From the NCBI GenBank assembly GCA_947177005.1, contig CAMWSZ010000013.1, positions 1 through 18,985 on the forward strand: DNA of 18,985 nt, given 5' to 3'. A model generated the notes under the pieces. It saw nothing but the letters and a program-made list of their open reading frames with translations, had not been told where the DNA came from and did not search any database. Both the position numbers and the translations under genes were made by a program. The stretch comes from an uncultured Clostridia bacterium. Its GTDB lineage: Bacteria; Bacillota; Clostridia; Oscillospirales; Oscillospiraceae. Each line of letters begins with the position of its first letter. Position 1 is the first letter of the stretch. Positions 1-7,007 of the stretch are shown in pieces.

Positions 1-1449
1 TTCCAGGGCCTCCACGACGGCCCGGGCTTTATTGACCCGTTCCTGATATTCCTTTTCCGGCACGGAGTCCGCCACAATCCCGCCTCCGGAACGAATAAAC
101 ACTTTGCCGTTCTTGACAAACGCCAGCCGGATAGCGATACAGGTATCGAGATTCCCGGTCAGATCGAGGTATCCCACCGCGCCGCCGTAGACGCCGCGCT
201 TGTCGTCTTCCAGCTCATTGATGATTTCCATTGCCCGCAGCTTTGGTGCGCCGGAGAGAGTACCGGCGGGCAGCACGGCGTCGAGGGCATCCAGGGCATC
301 TTTATCCTCACGGATTTCGCCCCGCACGGAAGAGCCTAAGTGCATTACATGGGAGAAGCGAAGAATGGACATATAATTTTCCACTTCCACCGTACCGAAC
401 TTACTGATTTTCCCCAGATCATTCCGGCCCAGATCAACCAGCATATTGTGTTCGGCGAGTTCCTTTTCATCAGCCAGCAGGTCTTTTTCAAGGGCGGCGT
501 CTTCGGCGGCGGTTTTGCCCCGCGGACGCGTTCCGGCCAGCGGGAAGGTATGGAGGATGCCGTCCTCCAGCTTCACCAGCGTCTCCGGCGATGCCCCTGC
601 CAATTCCATATTTTCGCTGGTAAAATAGAACATATACGGCGAGGGATTTGTTGCCCGCAGAACCCGGTAGGTATCCAGCAGCGAACCGGTAAAGCCAGCC
701 TCCAGACGGTTGGACAGCACCACCTGAAAAATATCGCCCTCCCGAATATACTCTTTCGCCTTTTCTACCATACCACAGTAGGTGGGAAGATCGTAAAGGG
801 GCGTCAGCGGGGAAGTGAGGCGTCCGGGACGGTTTTCCCAAGGAGCGCCGTGTTTCAGCAGTCCGGCCAGACGCTCCAAACGCCCGCAGGCGGCGGGATA
901 GCTCTCGTCCAAATCAGAGGTGTCGGCGTTGGTGATGAGGACAATCCGCTGGCGGTAGTTGTCGAAGGCAACGACAGTTTCAAAGAGCATCAGGTCCATA
1001 TCCTGAAACCGCTCACGGTCCTGCGCGTCCAGCTTCAGCGAGGGTTCCGCGTATTTGAGGTAATCGTAGGCGAAATACCCCACCAGACCGCCGGTAAAGG
1101 GGGGCAGTCCCGGCACTTTCGGGCTTTTATGCGCGTCCAGCAGCTTCCGCAGAACAGGCGCGGGATGTTGGATTTCTGTGCGGACGGTATCCCGGTCACG
1201 GATTTGCAGAATGCCGTCCTTGCAGGTGACCTCCATTGTGGGATCAAAGCCTAAAAAGGTATACCGGCCGCAGCCCTCCGCGGCGGCGGCGGATTCCAGC
1301 AGAAAGCAGTGGCCGCTTTGGGCGCGCAGGATACGCAGGGCCTGAATAGGGGTGATAAAATCGGAGAGCAGCTCCCGGCTGACGGGAACGCGGCGGTAAT
1401 CACCGCCGGAGGCCAGCGCACGGGCTTCTTTGAGGGATGGAACATACAT
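1..1449 (-). CDS. trpE: Anthranilate synthase component I (3' end cut by window edge)
   Basis: Converts chorismate (with ammonia or glutamine via TrpG) to anthranilate, the first step of tryptophan synthesis, in the cytoplasm. Read on the minus strand from ATG 1449, 483 codons are open to the window edge. Only a few C-terminal residues should be missing, since the visible end (NKARAVVEAL) is the usual family terminus. The N-terminal LLES motif (residues about 50-53) is the tryptophan-binding signature that sets TrpE apart from many PabB proteins. The chorismate-binding core shows TFPLAGTRPRG (about 300), VDLGRNDLGK (about 335-345), AGTLSGAPKLRAME (about 391-400) and YGGAVGY. The start is fixed by GGAGG at 1458-1462, 8 nt upstream. 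The gene lies behind a Trp-type T-box leader, which supports trpE over pabB and predicts induction when tRNA-Trp is uncharged. Other trp genes probably follow to the left, outside the window. Confidence 0.96.
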   Translation of the reverse strand, partial: MYVPSLKEARALASGGDYRRVPVSRELLSDFITPIQALRILRAQSGHCFLLESAAAAEGCGRYTFLGFDPTMEVTCKDGILQIRDRDTVRTEIQHPAPVLRKLLDAHKSPKVPGLPPFTGGLVGYFAYDYLKYAEPSLKLDAQDRERFQDMDLMLFETVVAFDNYRQRIVLITNADTSDLDESYPAACGRLERLAGLLKHGAPWENRPGRLTSPLTPLYDLPTYCGMVEKAKEYIREGDIFQVVLSNRLEAGFTGSLLDTYRVLRATNPSPYMFYFTSENMELAGASPETLVKLEDGILHTFPLAGTRPRGKTAAEDAALEKDLLADEKELAEHNMLVDLGRNDLGKISKFGTVEVENYMSILRFSHVMHLGSSVRGEIREDKDALDALDAVLPAGTLSGAPKLRAMEIINELEDDKRGVYGGAVGYLDLTGNLDTCIAIRLAFVKNGKVFIRSGGGIVADSVPEKEYQERVNKARAVVEALE

Positions 1450-1482
1450 AAAAAATTCCTCCAAATCTGGGAACAGACAGTA

Positions 1483-1525
1483 AAACGCCCGTCCCGACTA
1501 ACAACAGTTTAGTCAAGGACGGGCG
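1483..1525 (-). terminator. T-box-controlled intrinsic terminator before trpE
   Basis: On the minus strand, CGCCCGTCC (1525-1517) pairs perfectly with GGACGGGCG (1494-1486). The stem is extended by GACTAA (1514-1509) with TTAGTC (1501-1496), and TTTT follows at 1485-1482. It sits directly after the T-box motif and before the trpE ribosome binding site, the expected attenuator position. Confidence 0.92.
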
Positions 1526-1768
1526 AAAAAACGCTCGCGGTGCCACCTTGCTTCGCGGTCAAAAAAACCGCGCACTCTGCGGGATACCAGCATATCCCCG
1601 GCAACTGACGTATGCCTGCACGTCGCAGAATACTGGGCCTTGCGGCTGTTCCCTGCGCCCTCCGTGATCCATTTATCTGCCTGCGTACTATCCGGCTCCC
1701 AGCTGCCCGGACTCTCTGTGAGGGCACAACAGATTTTATCTTCACATCATCGGTTTCCTCTATGACTT
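1483..1768 (-). ncRNA. T-box leader (tRNA-Trp-responsive riboswitch) of trpE
   Basis: On the minus strand the T-box core AAGGTGGCACCGCG is at 1549-1536. The Stem I specifier loop can be drawn: lower stem GTGA (1745-1742) pairs with TCAC (1667-1664), and upper stem ATCTG (1734-1730) pairs with CAGAT (1679-1675). The 3' side of the loop reads AAA-UGG-A, so the specifier codon is UGG (Trp) at 1671-1669. AGAGAG (1717-1712) matches the usual distal Stem I motif. A 6-bp hairpin GGGATA/TATCCC (1598-1581) fits Stem III. The T-box 3' half ACCGCG can pair with upstream CGCGGT as antiterminator, competing with the terminator at 1525-1486. Uncharged tRNA-Trp should therefore allow readthrough into trpE. 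The structure was drawn by eye, not folded by software. Confidence 0.93.
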
Positions 1769-1774
1769 TAGCGT

Positions 1775-1803
1775 ATCATACACCTATCCCCCCGTAATGT
1801 CAA
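1775..1803 (-). promoter_or_regulatory. Sigma-A-type promoter of the trpE T-box transcript
   Basis: On the minus strand, TTGACA (1803-1798), a 17-nt spacer and TATGAT (1780-1775). Transcription should start near 1768, just before the T-box Stem I. Near-consensus hexamers with ideal spacing and a fitting downstream leader make this a strong call. Confidence 0.88.
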
Positions 1804-1840
1804 GAAGAAATTTCAAGCACCGGCGATTTTTGAGAGCAGC

Positions 1841-1869
1841 TTGAAACTGAAAATTGGCTGTGATATAAT
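1841..1869 (+). promoter_or_regulatory. Sigma-A-type extended -10 promoter of the nucleotidyltransferase-like gene
   Basis: TTGAAA (1841-1846), a 17-nt spacer and TATAAT (1864-1869), preceded by TGA so that the -10 is extended. Start of transcription is expected near 1876, about 30 nt before the ATG. It is back to back with the trpE promoter, with 37 nt between the two -35 hexamers. Confidence 0.85.
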
Positions 1870-1905
1870 TCAGAGCGGAAAACGAAATATGGAGTATTTT
1901 AGAAA

Positions 1906-2445
1906 ATGAACAACAAAGATAGAAAACTACAGGCTGACCGCATATTATATGAATTTGGTTTATTCAAGAAGATAGAGGAAATTGGAAACGCTCATATCAT
2001 TGGAAGTTATCGAATGGATATGATGGCGTGGAATGATTTGGATATTGACGTTGAAAATGATGCGATGTCTTTGGGAAGGCTGTATGAATTAACTGCATTT
2101 ATCACAAAAATATTTCACCCACTGTGGTATGAAGCCAAAGAGGAAGTGGACACTGCTGGAAAAAGAGCTTGGTTTCATGGTTTTGAAACCACAATAACCG
2201 GGGAATTGTGGAATATAGATTTATGGTTCTTTGATAAAGCAGCTATTTCCAAGGCGGAGTCCTATTGTGATAATATTGTCCGAAATACAAGTCAAGCGCA
2301 AAAGGAAGTGATTATGGATATAAAAAGGGGACTAATTAAAAGAGGTATCTATTCTTTTGAGCAATATAAAAGTATTGATGTATATAAGGCGGTTATGGAG
2401 AATGGCGTAAAGAACATACATGAATTTCTCACATTATTCAGTTAG
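1906..2445 (+). CDS. Predicted nucleotidyltransferase-fold protein, function unknown
   Basis: 179 residues, cytoplasmic, no signal peptide or membrane segment. The N-terminal half carries a polymerase-beta-like nucleotidyltransferase pattern: IIGSYRMDMMAWNDLDID (residues 31-48), with Gly33-Ser34 followed by Asp44-x-Asp46, and a candidate third acid Asp105 in WNIDLWFF. Small stand-alone proteins of this fold include antibiotic nucleotidyltransferases and MNT-type toxins or antitoxins, but no specific family could be recognised. No HEPN-like partner lies beside it. The start ATG 1906 has GGAG at 1891-1894, with a somewhat long 11-nt spacing. The gene is visibly AT-rich against its GC-rich neighbours and stands alone with its own strong promoter, suggesting relatively recent acquisition. 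Coding status is near certain; function is not assigned. Confidence 0.88.
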   Translation: MNNKDRKLQADRILYEFGLFKKIEEIGNAHIIGSYRMDMMAWNDLDIDVENDAMSLGRLYELTAFITKIFHPLWYEAKEEVDTAGKRAWFHGFETTITGELWNIDLWFFDKAAISKAESYCDNIVRNTSQAQKEVIMDIKRGLIKRGIYSFEQYKSIDVYKAVMENGVKNIHEFLTLFS

Positions 2446-2461
2446 GCAGATTTCAGGCTGC

Positions 2462-2490
2462 GGGCAGTTATCCAATACGGATAACTGCCC
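2462..2490. terminator. Perfect 12-bp inverted repeat between convergent genes (possible bidirectional terminator)
   Basis: GGGCAGTTATCC (2462-2473), 5-nt loop AATAC, GGATAACTGCCC (2479-2490). It lies between the 3' ends of the nucleotidyltransferase-like gene (2445) and the GyrA/ParC-like gene (2519), where a shared terminator is expected. Neither strand has a U-tract after the stem, so a 3'-end stabilising hairpin is an alternative. Confidence 0.6.
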
Positions 2491-2518
2491 ATTCAGCCAT
2501 TATGACGGAAGGAAATGT

Positions 2519-4756
2519 TTACAGTAAACTCATCTGTTCCCCGTCACTCTCACGCAGCAGCGCGCCGGCAGCGGGCAGGGTGCGGCCGCGGTATCTCGCC
2601 AGATTTGTGATGTTTGTCTCCGTAACCGGCTTGACGTCCGTGACCTGATACTTGGGCTTCAGGGTCATCACCTGCACGCCTTGGGTGGTACGGGTAGACT
2701 TTGGAGCCAGCAAAGCGGTGCTGAAAATCAATACCCGGACCTCGCTGGAATACATCGCCAGCTCGCAGTCCTCCTTCAAATGTACAAGCGCAGCCAGCGG
2801 ACTCTTATTGCTGTAAGCGCCTGTCAGCTTCCGGCGGTTGGAGGTTGTGGCGTAGGCCGACAGATCCACCCGTGCCGCCTTGCCGTTCTGGAAGAAGAAC
2901 AGCAGCGCGCCGGAGTAATCCCCCGGCAGGATCATCTGCACGATGCTTTCGTCCGGGTCCATACCCAGCTTTGAGGGCAGATAATCCCCTAAAACGCTGG
3001 CTTTGGAGTCGTCGAAATCCGACAGTCGGACTTTGTAAACCTGCTGTTTGTCCGTAAAGAACATGACCTCGGCTTTGTTGGTGGTTTCCACGCTCTGCCG
3101 CAGGCTGTCCTCCTCCTTATACTTCTGCACGTCGGCCATACGCAGGCTCTGCGGCGTAATTTTTTTAAAATATCCCCCGTTTGACAGGAAAATCGTGACG
3201 GGATAATCCGGCGTCTCATCCGCCTCGTTGTAGGTCTCGATCTCGTGCTCATAGACAATGGAGGTCAGCCGCGGCTGGGCGTATTTTTTCTTGACGGCTT
3301 TCAGCTCGCCGATGATGACTTTTTTCACTCGTGCGGGATCATTGACCAAATCCTGCAAATCGTCGATTTCATCCCGCAGGGCCTCCTCCTCCTGCACCCT
3401 TTTTAATATATACTCTTTGTTGATATTCCGGAGCTTGATTTCGGCCACATACTCGGCCTGAATCTGGTCGATCCCGAACCCGATCATCAGATTCGGCACA
3501 ACCTCTGCTTCGCCCTCGGTTTCCCGAATGATCTTGATTGCCTTGTCAATATCCAGCAAAATCCGTTTCAGGCCCTTCAGCAGATGAAGCTTGTCTTTTT
3601 TCTTGTTGAGGGTGAAATAGACCCGCCGCTTTACGCACTCCGTCCGCCAGCCGCACCACTCCTCCAGCAGCTCCCTCACGCCCATTACCCGCGGCATCCC
3701 CGCCACAAGAACATTAAAGTTGCAGCTGATGCTGTCCTGTAGGGTAGTGGTCTTGAACAGCTTTGCCATTAGCTTATCTGGGTCTGTGCCGCGCTTGAGG
3801 TCAATTGCCAGTTTCAAACCGCTTAAATCGGTCTCATCGCGCATATCGTTCACTTCACGCAGCTTGGAGGCTTTAATCAGCTCCGCAACCTTGTCAATAA
3901 TCGCCTCTATGGTAGTTGTGTAGGGAATTTCGTAGATTTCAATGATATTTTCACTCTTCAGATACCGGTATTTTCCGCGGATTTTAATGGACCCGCGGCC
4001 GGTGTTATATACGTCGTTCAGCGCGGCGGTATCATAGATGATCTCGCCGCCGGTAGGGAAATCCGGTCCCAACAGGGTGGAGGTGAGGTCGCAGCTTGGA
4101 TTTTTCAGATACGCAATGGTGGTGTCGCACACCTCGCCCAGATTGAACCCGCACAGCTGCGACGCCATACCGACGGCAATTCCCTGATTGGCGGACACCA
4201 GAATATTGGGGAACGTCGTGGGCAGCAGAGACGGTTCTTTCATGGTGTTGTCGTAGTTGTCCACAAAATCCACGGCGTCCTGGTCCAGATCACGGAACAG
4301 TTCCTGACAGACCGGCGACAGTTTTGCCTCCGTATACCGGCTGGCCGCCCAAGCCATATCACGGGAATACACCCGCCCGAAATTGCCCTTGCTGTCAACA
4401 AACGGATGCAGCAGTGCGCCGTAGCCCTTGGACAGACGCACCATTGTGTCATAAATCGCGGCGTCGCCGTGGGGATTCAGGCGCATGGTCTGCCCCACGA
4501 TATTCGCCGATTTTGTCCGCGCACCGGTCAGCAGGCCCATTTTGTACATGGTGTAGAGCAGCTTCCGGTGGGAGGGTTTGAAGCCGTCGATTTCCGGAAT
4601 GGCCCGGGATACGATGACCGACATCGCATAAGGCATGTAGTTTGTTTCCAGCGTATCGGTGATCGGCTGCTCCTGCACGGCGGCCTTCAAACCCATTACA
4701 TTCGGATTGCGGAAATTTTTATTGCCGCCTTTTTCAGGGGCCTTCTTCTTAGCCAT
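2519..4756 (-). CDS. parC: Type IIA DNA topoisomerase, subunit A (ParC/GyrA-like)
   Basis: DNA breakage-reunion subunit of a type IIA topoisomerase, acting with the upstream GyrB/ParE-like protein. 745 residues, nearer to ParC length than to typical GyrA (about 820 or more). The catalytic tyrosine is Tyr141, in AASRYTEAKL. The quinolone-region motif is NPHGDAAIYD (residues 94-103), with Ala99 where many GyrA/ParC proteins have Ser. The DNA-intercalating region NILVSANQGIAVGMA is present. The C-terminal third contains beta-pinwheel-like blades (for example FLSNGGYFKKI and FFQNGKAARVDL), but I see no canonical GyrA box QRRGGKG, arguing against a true gyrase. The start ATG 4756 has AAAGGA 10 nt upstream. 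It lies 35 nt downstream of the B subunit gene in the same operon. Topoisomerase IV is the likeliest role, inferred from the absent GyrA box; a lineage-specific third type IIA enzyme is possible. Confidence 0.9.
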   Translation of the reverse strand: MAKKKAPEKGGNKNFRNPNVMGLKAAVQEQPITDTLETNYMPYAMSVIVSRAIPEIDGFKPSHRKLLYTMYKMGLLTGARTKSANIVGQTMRLNPHGDAAIYDTMVRLSKGYGALLHPFVDSKGNFGRVYSRDMAWAASRYTEAKLSPVCQELFRDLDQDAVDFVDNYDNTMKEPSLLPTTFPNILVSANQGIAVGMASQLCGFNLGEVCDTTIAYLKNPSCDLTSTLLGPDFPTGGEIIYDTAALNDVYNTGRGSIKIRGKYRYLKSENIIEIYEIPYTTTIEAIIDKVAELIKASKLREVNDMRDETDLSGLKLAIDLKRGTDPDKLMAKLFKTTTLQDSISCNFNVLVAGMPRVMGVRELLEEWCGWRTECVKRRVYFTLNKKKDKLHLLKGLKRILLDIDKAIKIIRETEGEAEVVPNLMIGFGIDQIQAEYVAEIKLRNINKEYILKRVQEEEALRDEIDDLQDLVNDPARVKKVIIGELKAVKKKYAQPRLTSIVYEHEIETYNEADETPDYPVTIFLSNGGYFKKITPQSLRMADVQKYKEEDSLRQSVETTNKAEVMFFTDKQQVYKVRLSDFDDSKASVLGDYLPSKLGMDPDESIVQMILPGDYSGALLFFFQNGKAARVDLSAYATTSNRRKLTGAYSNKSPLAALVHLKEDCELAMYSSEVRVLIFSTALLAPKSTRTTQGVQVMTLKPKYQVTDVKPVTETNITNLARYRGRTLPAAGALLRESDGEQMSLL

Positions 4757-4791
4757 AGTCAGTGATTCCTTTCGTTAACGGGGGAGGCGTA

Positions 4792-6792
4792 TCAGGAGAT
4801 GTCCGCCAGATCCAGGAACTTATACCCCTCGTTTGCAATATGTTCTTTCCGTCCCTGCAAATTGTCGCCCAAAAGCAGGTCAAACATCTGCGCGGTTGCC
4901 TCCGCCTCCTCGGGCATTACTTTGATCAGACGCCGGGTTTCGGGGTTCATGGTGGTCAGCCACATCATGTCGGGATCGTTTTCGCCCAGACCCTTGGAAC
5001 GGTCGATTTTATATTTTTTGCCCTCCAGCTTTTTCACGGTATCCGCTTTTTCCTTTTCCGTATAGGCAAACCAGGTCTTTTCCCCGCTGGTGATCTCATA
5101 CAGCGGCGACTCGGCGATATATACATAGCCCTCCTGAATCAGCGCCGGACACAGCCGGTAGAGCATGGTCAGAATCAGGGTGCGGATCTGGTAGCCGTCC
5201 ACGTCGGCGTCAGTGCAGATGACAACCTTGCTCCAGCGCAGATTATTGATATCGAAGGAATTCAGATCCTTTACGTGCTTGTTCTGTACCTCCACGCCGC
5301 AGCCCAGAACTTTAATCAGATCCGTGATGATCTCGCTCTTGAAGATTCTTGGATAGTCCGCTTTCAGACAGTTCAGGATTTTTCCGCGCACAGGCATGAT
5401 CCCCTGAAATTCGGAATCCCGGCCCATTTTCACGCTGCCCAGCGCACTGTCGCCCTCAACGATGTAAATCTCCCGGCGGGATACATCCTTTGTCCGGCAG
5501 TCCACAAATTTCTGCACGCGGTTAGAGATATCAATTGAGCCTGACAGTTTTTTCTTAATATTCAGACGGGCTTTTTCCGCCGTCTCACGGCTCCGCTTGT
5601 TGATTAACACCTGCTCCGCAATGCGGGCGGCGTCGGCGGGATTTTCGATAAAATAGATCTCCAGACGGCTTTTCAGAAATTCCGCCATGCTGTCCTGAAC
5701 AAACTTGTTGGTTATCGCTTTTTTGGTCTGGTTTTCGTAGCTGGTTTGTGTCGAAAAATTGTTGCTGACCAGTACGAGACAGTCCTCGATATCGGCCCAT
5801 GTGATGCGGGCCTCATTTTTCTGATACTTGCTGTTCTGCCGCAGCCAGGCGTCTATGGCGCTGACAAAAGCAGATTTTGTGGCTTTTTCGGGACTTCCGC
5901 CGTGCTCCAGCCAGCTGGAGTTGTGATAATGCTCAATAACGGCGGTTTTGTTGGAGAAGCAGCAGGAGACGGATAATTTGACCTTGTAATCTTCCTTATC
6001 CGCCCGGTCACGGCCCCGCCGTTCACTCTCCCAGAACACGGGCTCCGTCAATGTGCCCTCGCCGGCCAGTTCCCGCACATAGTCGGCAATGCCGTTCTCA
6101 TAGAAAAATTGCGTCTCCTCAAATTTGCCCGGCTCTGTTTCAACTCTCAGAAGAAATGTAATCCCTGCGTTCACCACCGCCTGCCGTTTCATGATCCCGG
6201 CAAAATAACCGGGCGGGACGGCGATATCTGTAAAGACCTCCAAATCCGGAAGCCAATGGGTTTTTGTCCCGGTTTTCCTGCGCTTCAGGGGCGTTTTCGT
6301 CAATTCCTGACCCGTTTCCCCGATGATCTTTCCCTTCTCGAAATGCAGCTGGTACTCAAATCCCTCCCGCCAGACGGTAACGTCCATATAAGCGGAGGAA
6401 TACTGCGTTGCACAGGCGCCCAGACCATTCAGGCCCAGCGAATACTCGTAATTTTCCCCTTCATTGTTGCCGTATTTTCCGCCCGCGTACAGCTCGCAGA
6501 AAACCAACTCCCAGTTCCACCGTTTTTCCTTTTCGTTCCAGTCTACGGGACAGCCCCGGCCCTGGTCCTCCACTTCTACGCTGTGGTCCAGAAAGCTGGT
6601 GACGGTAATCAAACGCCCGTGGCCCTCCCGCGCCTCGTCAATGGAGTTGGAGAGGATCTCAAAGACAGCGTGCTCACAGCCCTCCAGACCGTCGGAACCG
6701 AAAATCACGCCGGGGCGTTTCCGCACGCGGTCCGCACCCTTGAGGGCGCTGATGGATTCATTGCCGTAATTTTTTTGCATGTTGTTAACCAT
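4792..6792 (-). CDS. parE: Type IIA DNA topoisomerase, subunit B (ParE/GyrB-like, divergent)
   Basis: ATPase and TOPRIM subunit partnering the subunit A gene just downstream. 666 residues from ATG 6792, chosen because GGAGGG (6798-6803) sits 5 nt upstream. A further in-frame ATG at 6870 would add 26 residues but would run through the likely promoter. GHKL ATPase: EILSNSIDEA (Glu45, Asn49), DQGRG (76-80), LYAGGKYG and GLNGLGA (120-126). Transducer lysine motif QTK is at 355-357. TOPRIM: VEGDSALGS (446-453, where gyrases usually read EGDSAGGS), CTDADVDG (526-533) and SKGLGEND (599-606, against the usual YKGLGE). The GHKL-transducer linker LEHGGSPEKA also departs from the familiar EGGTHE. All key acidic residues for catalysis are retained, so the enzyme should be active, but it belongs to a divergent branch. 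Confidence 0.9.
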   Translation of the reverse strand: MVNNMQKNYGNESISALKGADRVRKRPGVIFGSDGLEGCEHAVFEILSNSIDEAREGHGRLITVTSFLDHSVEVEDQGRGCPVDWNEKEKRWNWELVFCELYAGGKYGNNEGENYEYSLGLNGLGACATQYSSAYMDVTVWREGFEYQLHFEKGKIIGETGQELTKTPLKRRKTGTKTHWLPDLEVFTDIAVPPGYFAGIMKRQAVVNAGITFLLRVETEPGKFEETQFFYENGIADYVRELAGEGTLTEPVFWESERRGRDRADKEDYKVKLSVSCCFSNKTAVIEHYHNSSWLEHGGSPEKATKSAFVSAIDAWLRQNSKYQKNEARITWADIEDCLVLVSNNFSTQTSYENQTKKAITNKFVQDSMAEFLKSRLEIYFIENPADAARIAEQVLINKRSRETAEKARLNIKKKLSGSIDISNRVQKFVDCRTKDVSRREIYIVEGDSALGSVKMGRDSEFQGIMPVRGKILNCLKADYPRIFKSEIITDLIKVLGCGVEVQNKHVKDLNSFDINNLRWSKVVICTDADVDGYQIRTLILTMLYRLCPALIQEGYVYIAESPLYEITSGEKTWFAYTEKEKADTVKKLEGKKYKIDRSKGLGENDPDMMWLTTMNPETRRLIKVMPEEAEATAQMFDLLLGDNLQGRKEHIANEGYKFLDLADIS

Positions 6793-6829
6793 AAATTCCC
6801 TCCGCCGGTTAGATTGCAATATGAATGAT

Positions 6830-6858
6830 AGTTTATCAAATTTATTTGTCGATGGCAA
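6830..6858 (-). promoter_or_regulatory. Candidate promoter of the parE-parC-like operon
   Basis: On the minus strand, TTGCCA (6858-6853), a 17-nt spacer ending in TGA, and TAAACT (6835-6830), an extended -10 arrangement. The transcript would begin near 6823, about 30 nt before ATG 6792. The -10 matches only 4 of 6 bases, so confidence is moderate. Confidence 0.5.
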
Positions 6859-6930
6859 GAGAAAAAACAAAAGTTCCCTTATAACTTTTTACAAAGGACC
6901 GCCGGTGGAGCAGTCCCGTTAGACTTGTTC

Positions 6931-6959
6931 TTGCGAAATTTGCCGCAGCGTGGTAGAAT
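6931..6959 (+). promoter_or_regulatory. Candidate promoter of the radical SAM - mutY operon
   Basis: TTGCGA (6931-6936), a 17-nt spacer and TAGAAT (6954-6959). The position, about 40 nt before the proposed CTG start at 7008, fits a short leader. It is divergent from the topoisomerase operon promoter. Confidence 0.6.
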
Positions 6960-7007
6960 GAAGAATAAGAATACGAAACAGGGGATTATAAAAGGGGGAA
7001 TAACACT

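Noticed and set aside
340..1254. Plus-strand open frame of 304 codons opposite trpE
   Set aside because: trpE is certain on the minus strand; the antisense product has no domain or credible SD.
1612..1797. Short open frames (61-78 codons) in the trpE leader, considered as a leader peptide
   Set aside because: The region is a structured T-box RNA. The frames cross its stems, contain no tandem Trp codons and lack proper ribosome binding sites.
4762..5538. Plus-strand open frame of 258 codons opposite the GyrB/ParE-like gene (a second one is at 6109-6828)
   Set aside because: Antisense shadows of a gene with clear TOPRIM and GHKL motifs.
6793..6870. 26-residue N-terminal extension of the GyrB/ParE-like protein from ATG 6870
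   Set aside because: No SD before 6870, the segment overlaps the probable promoter, and ATG 6792 has a strong SD and the family-typical N terminus.
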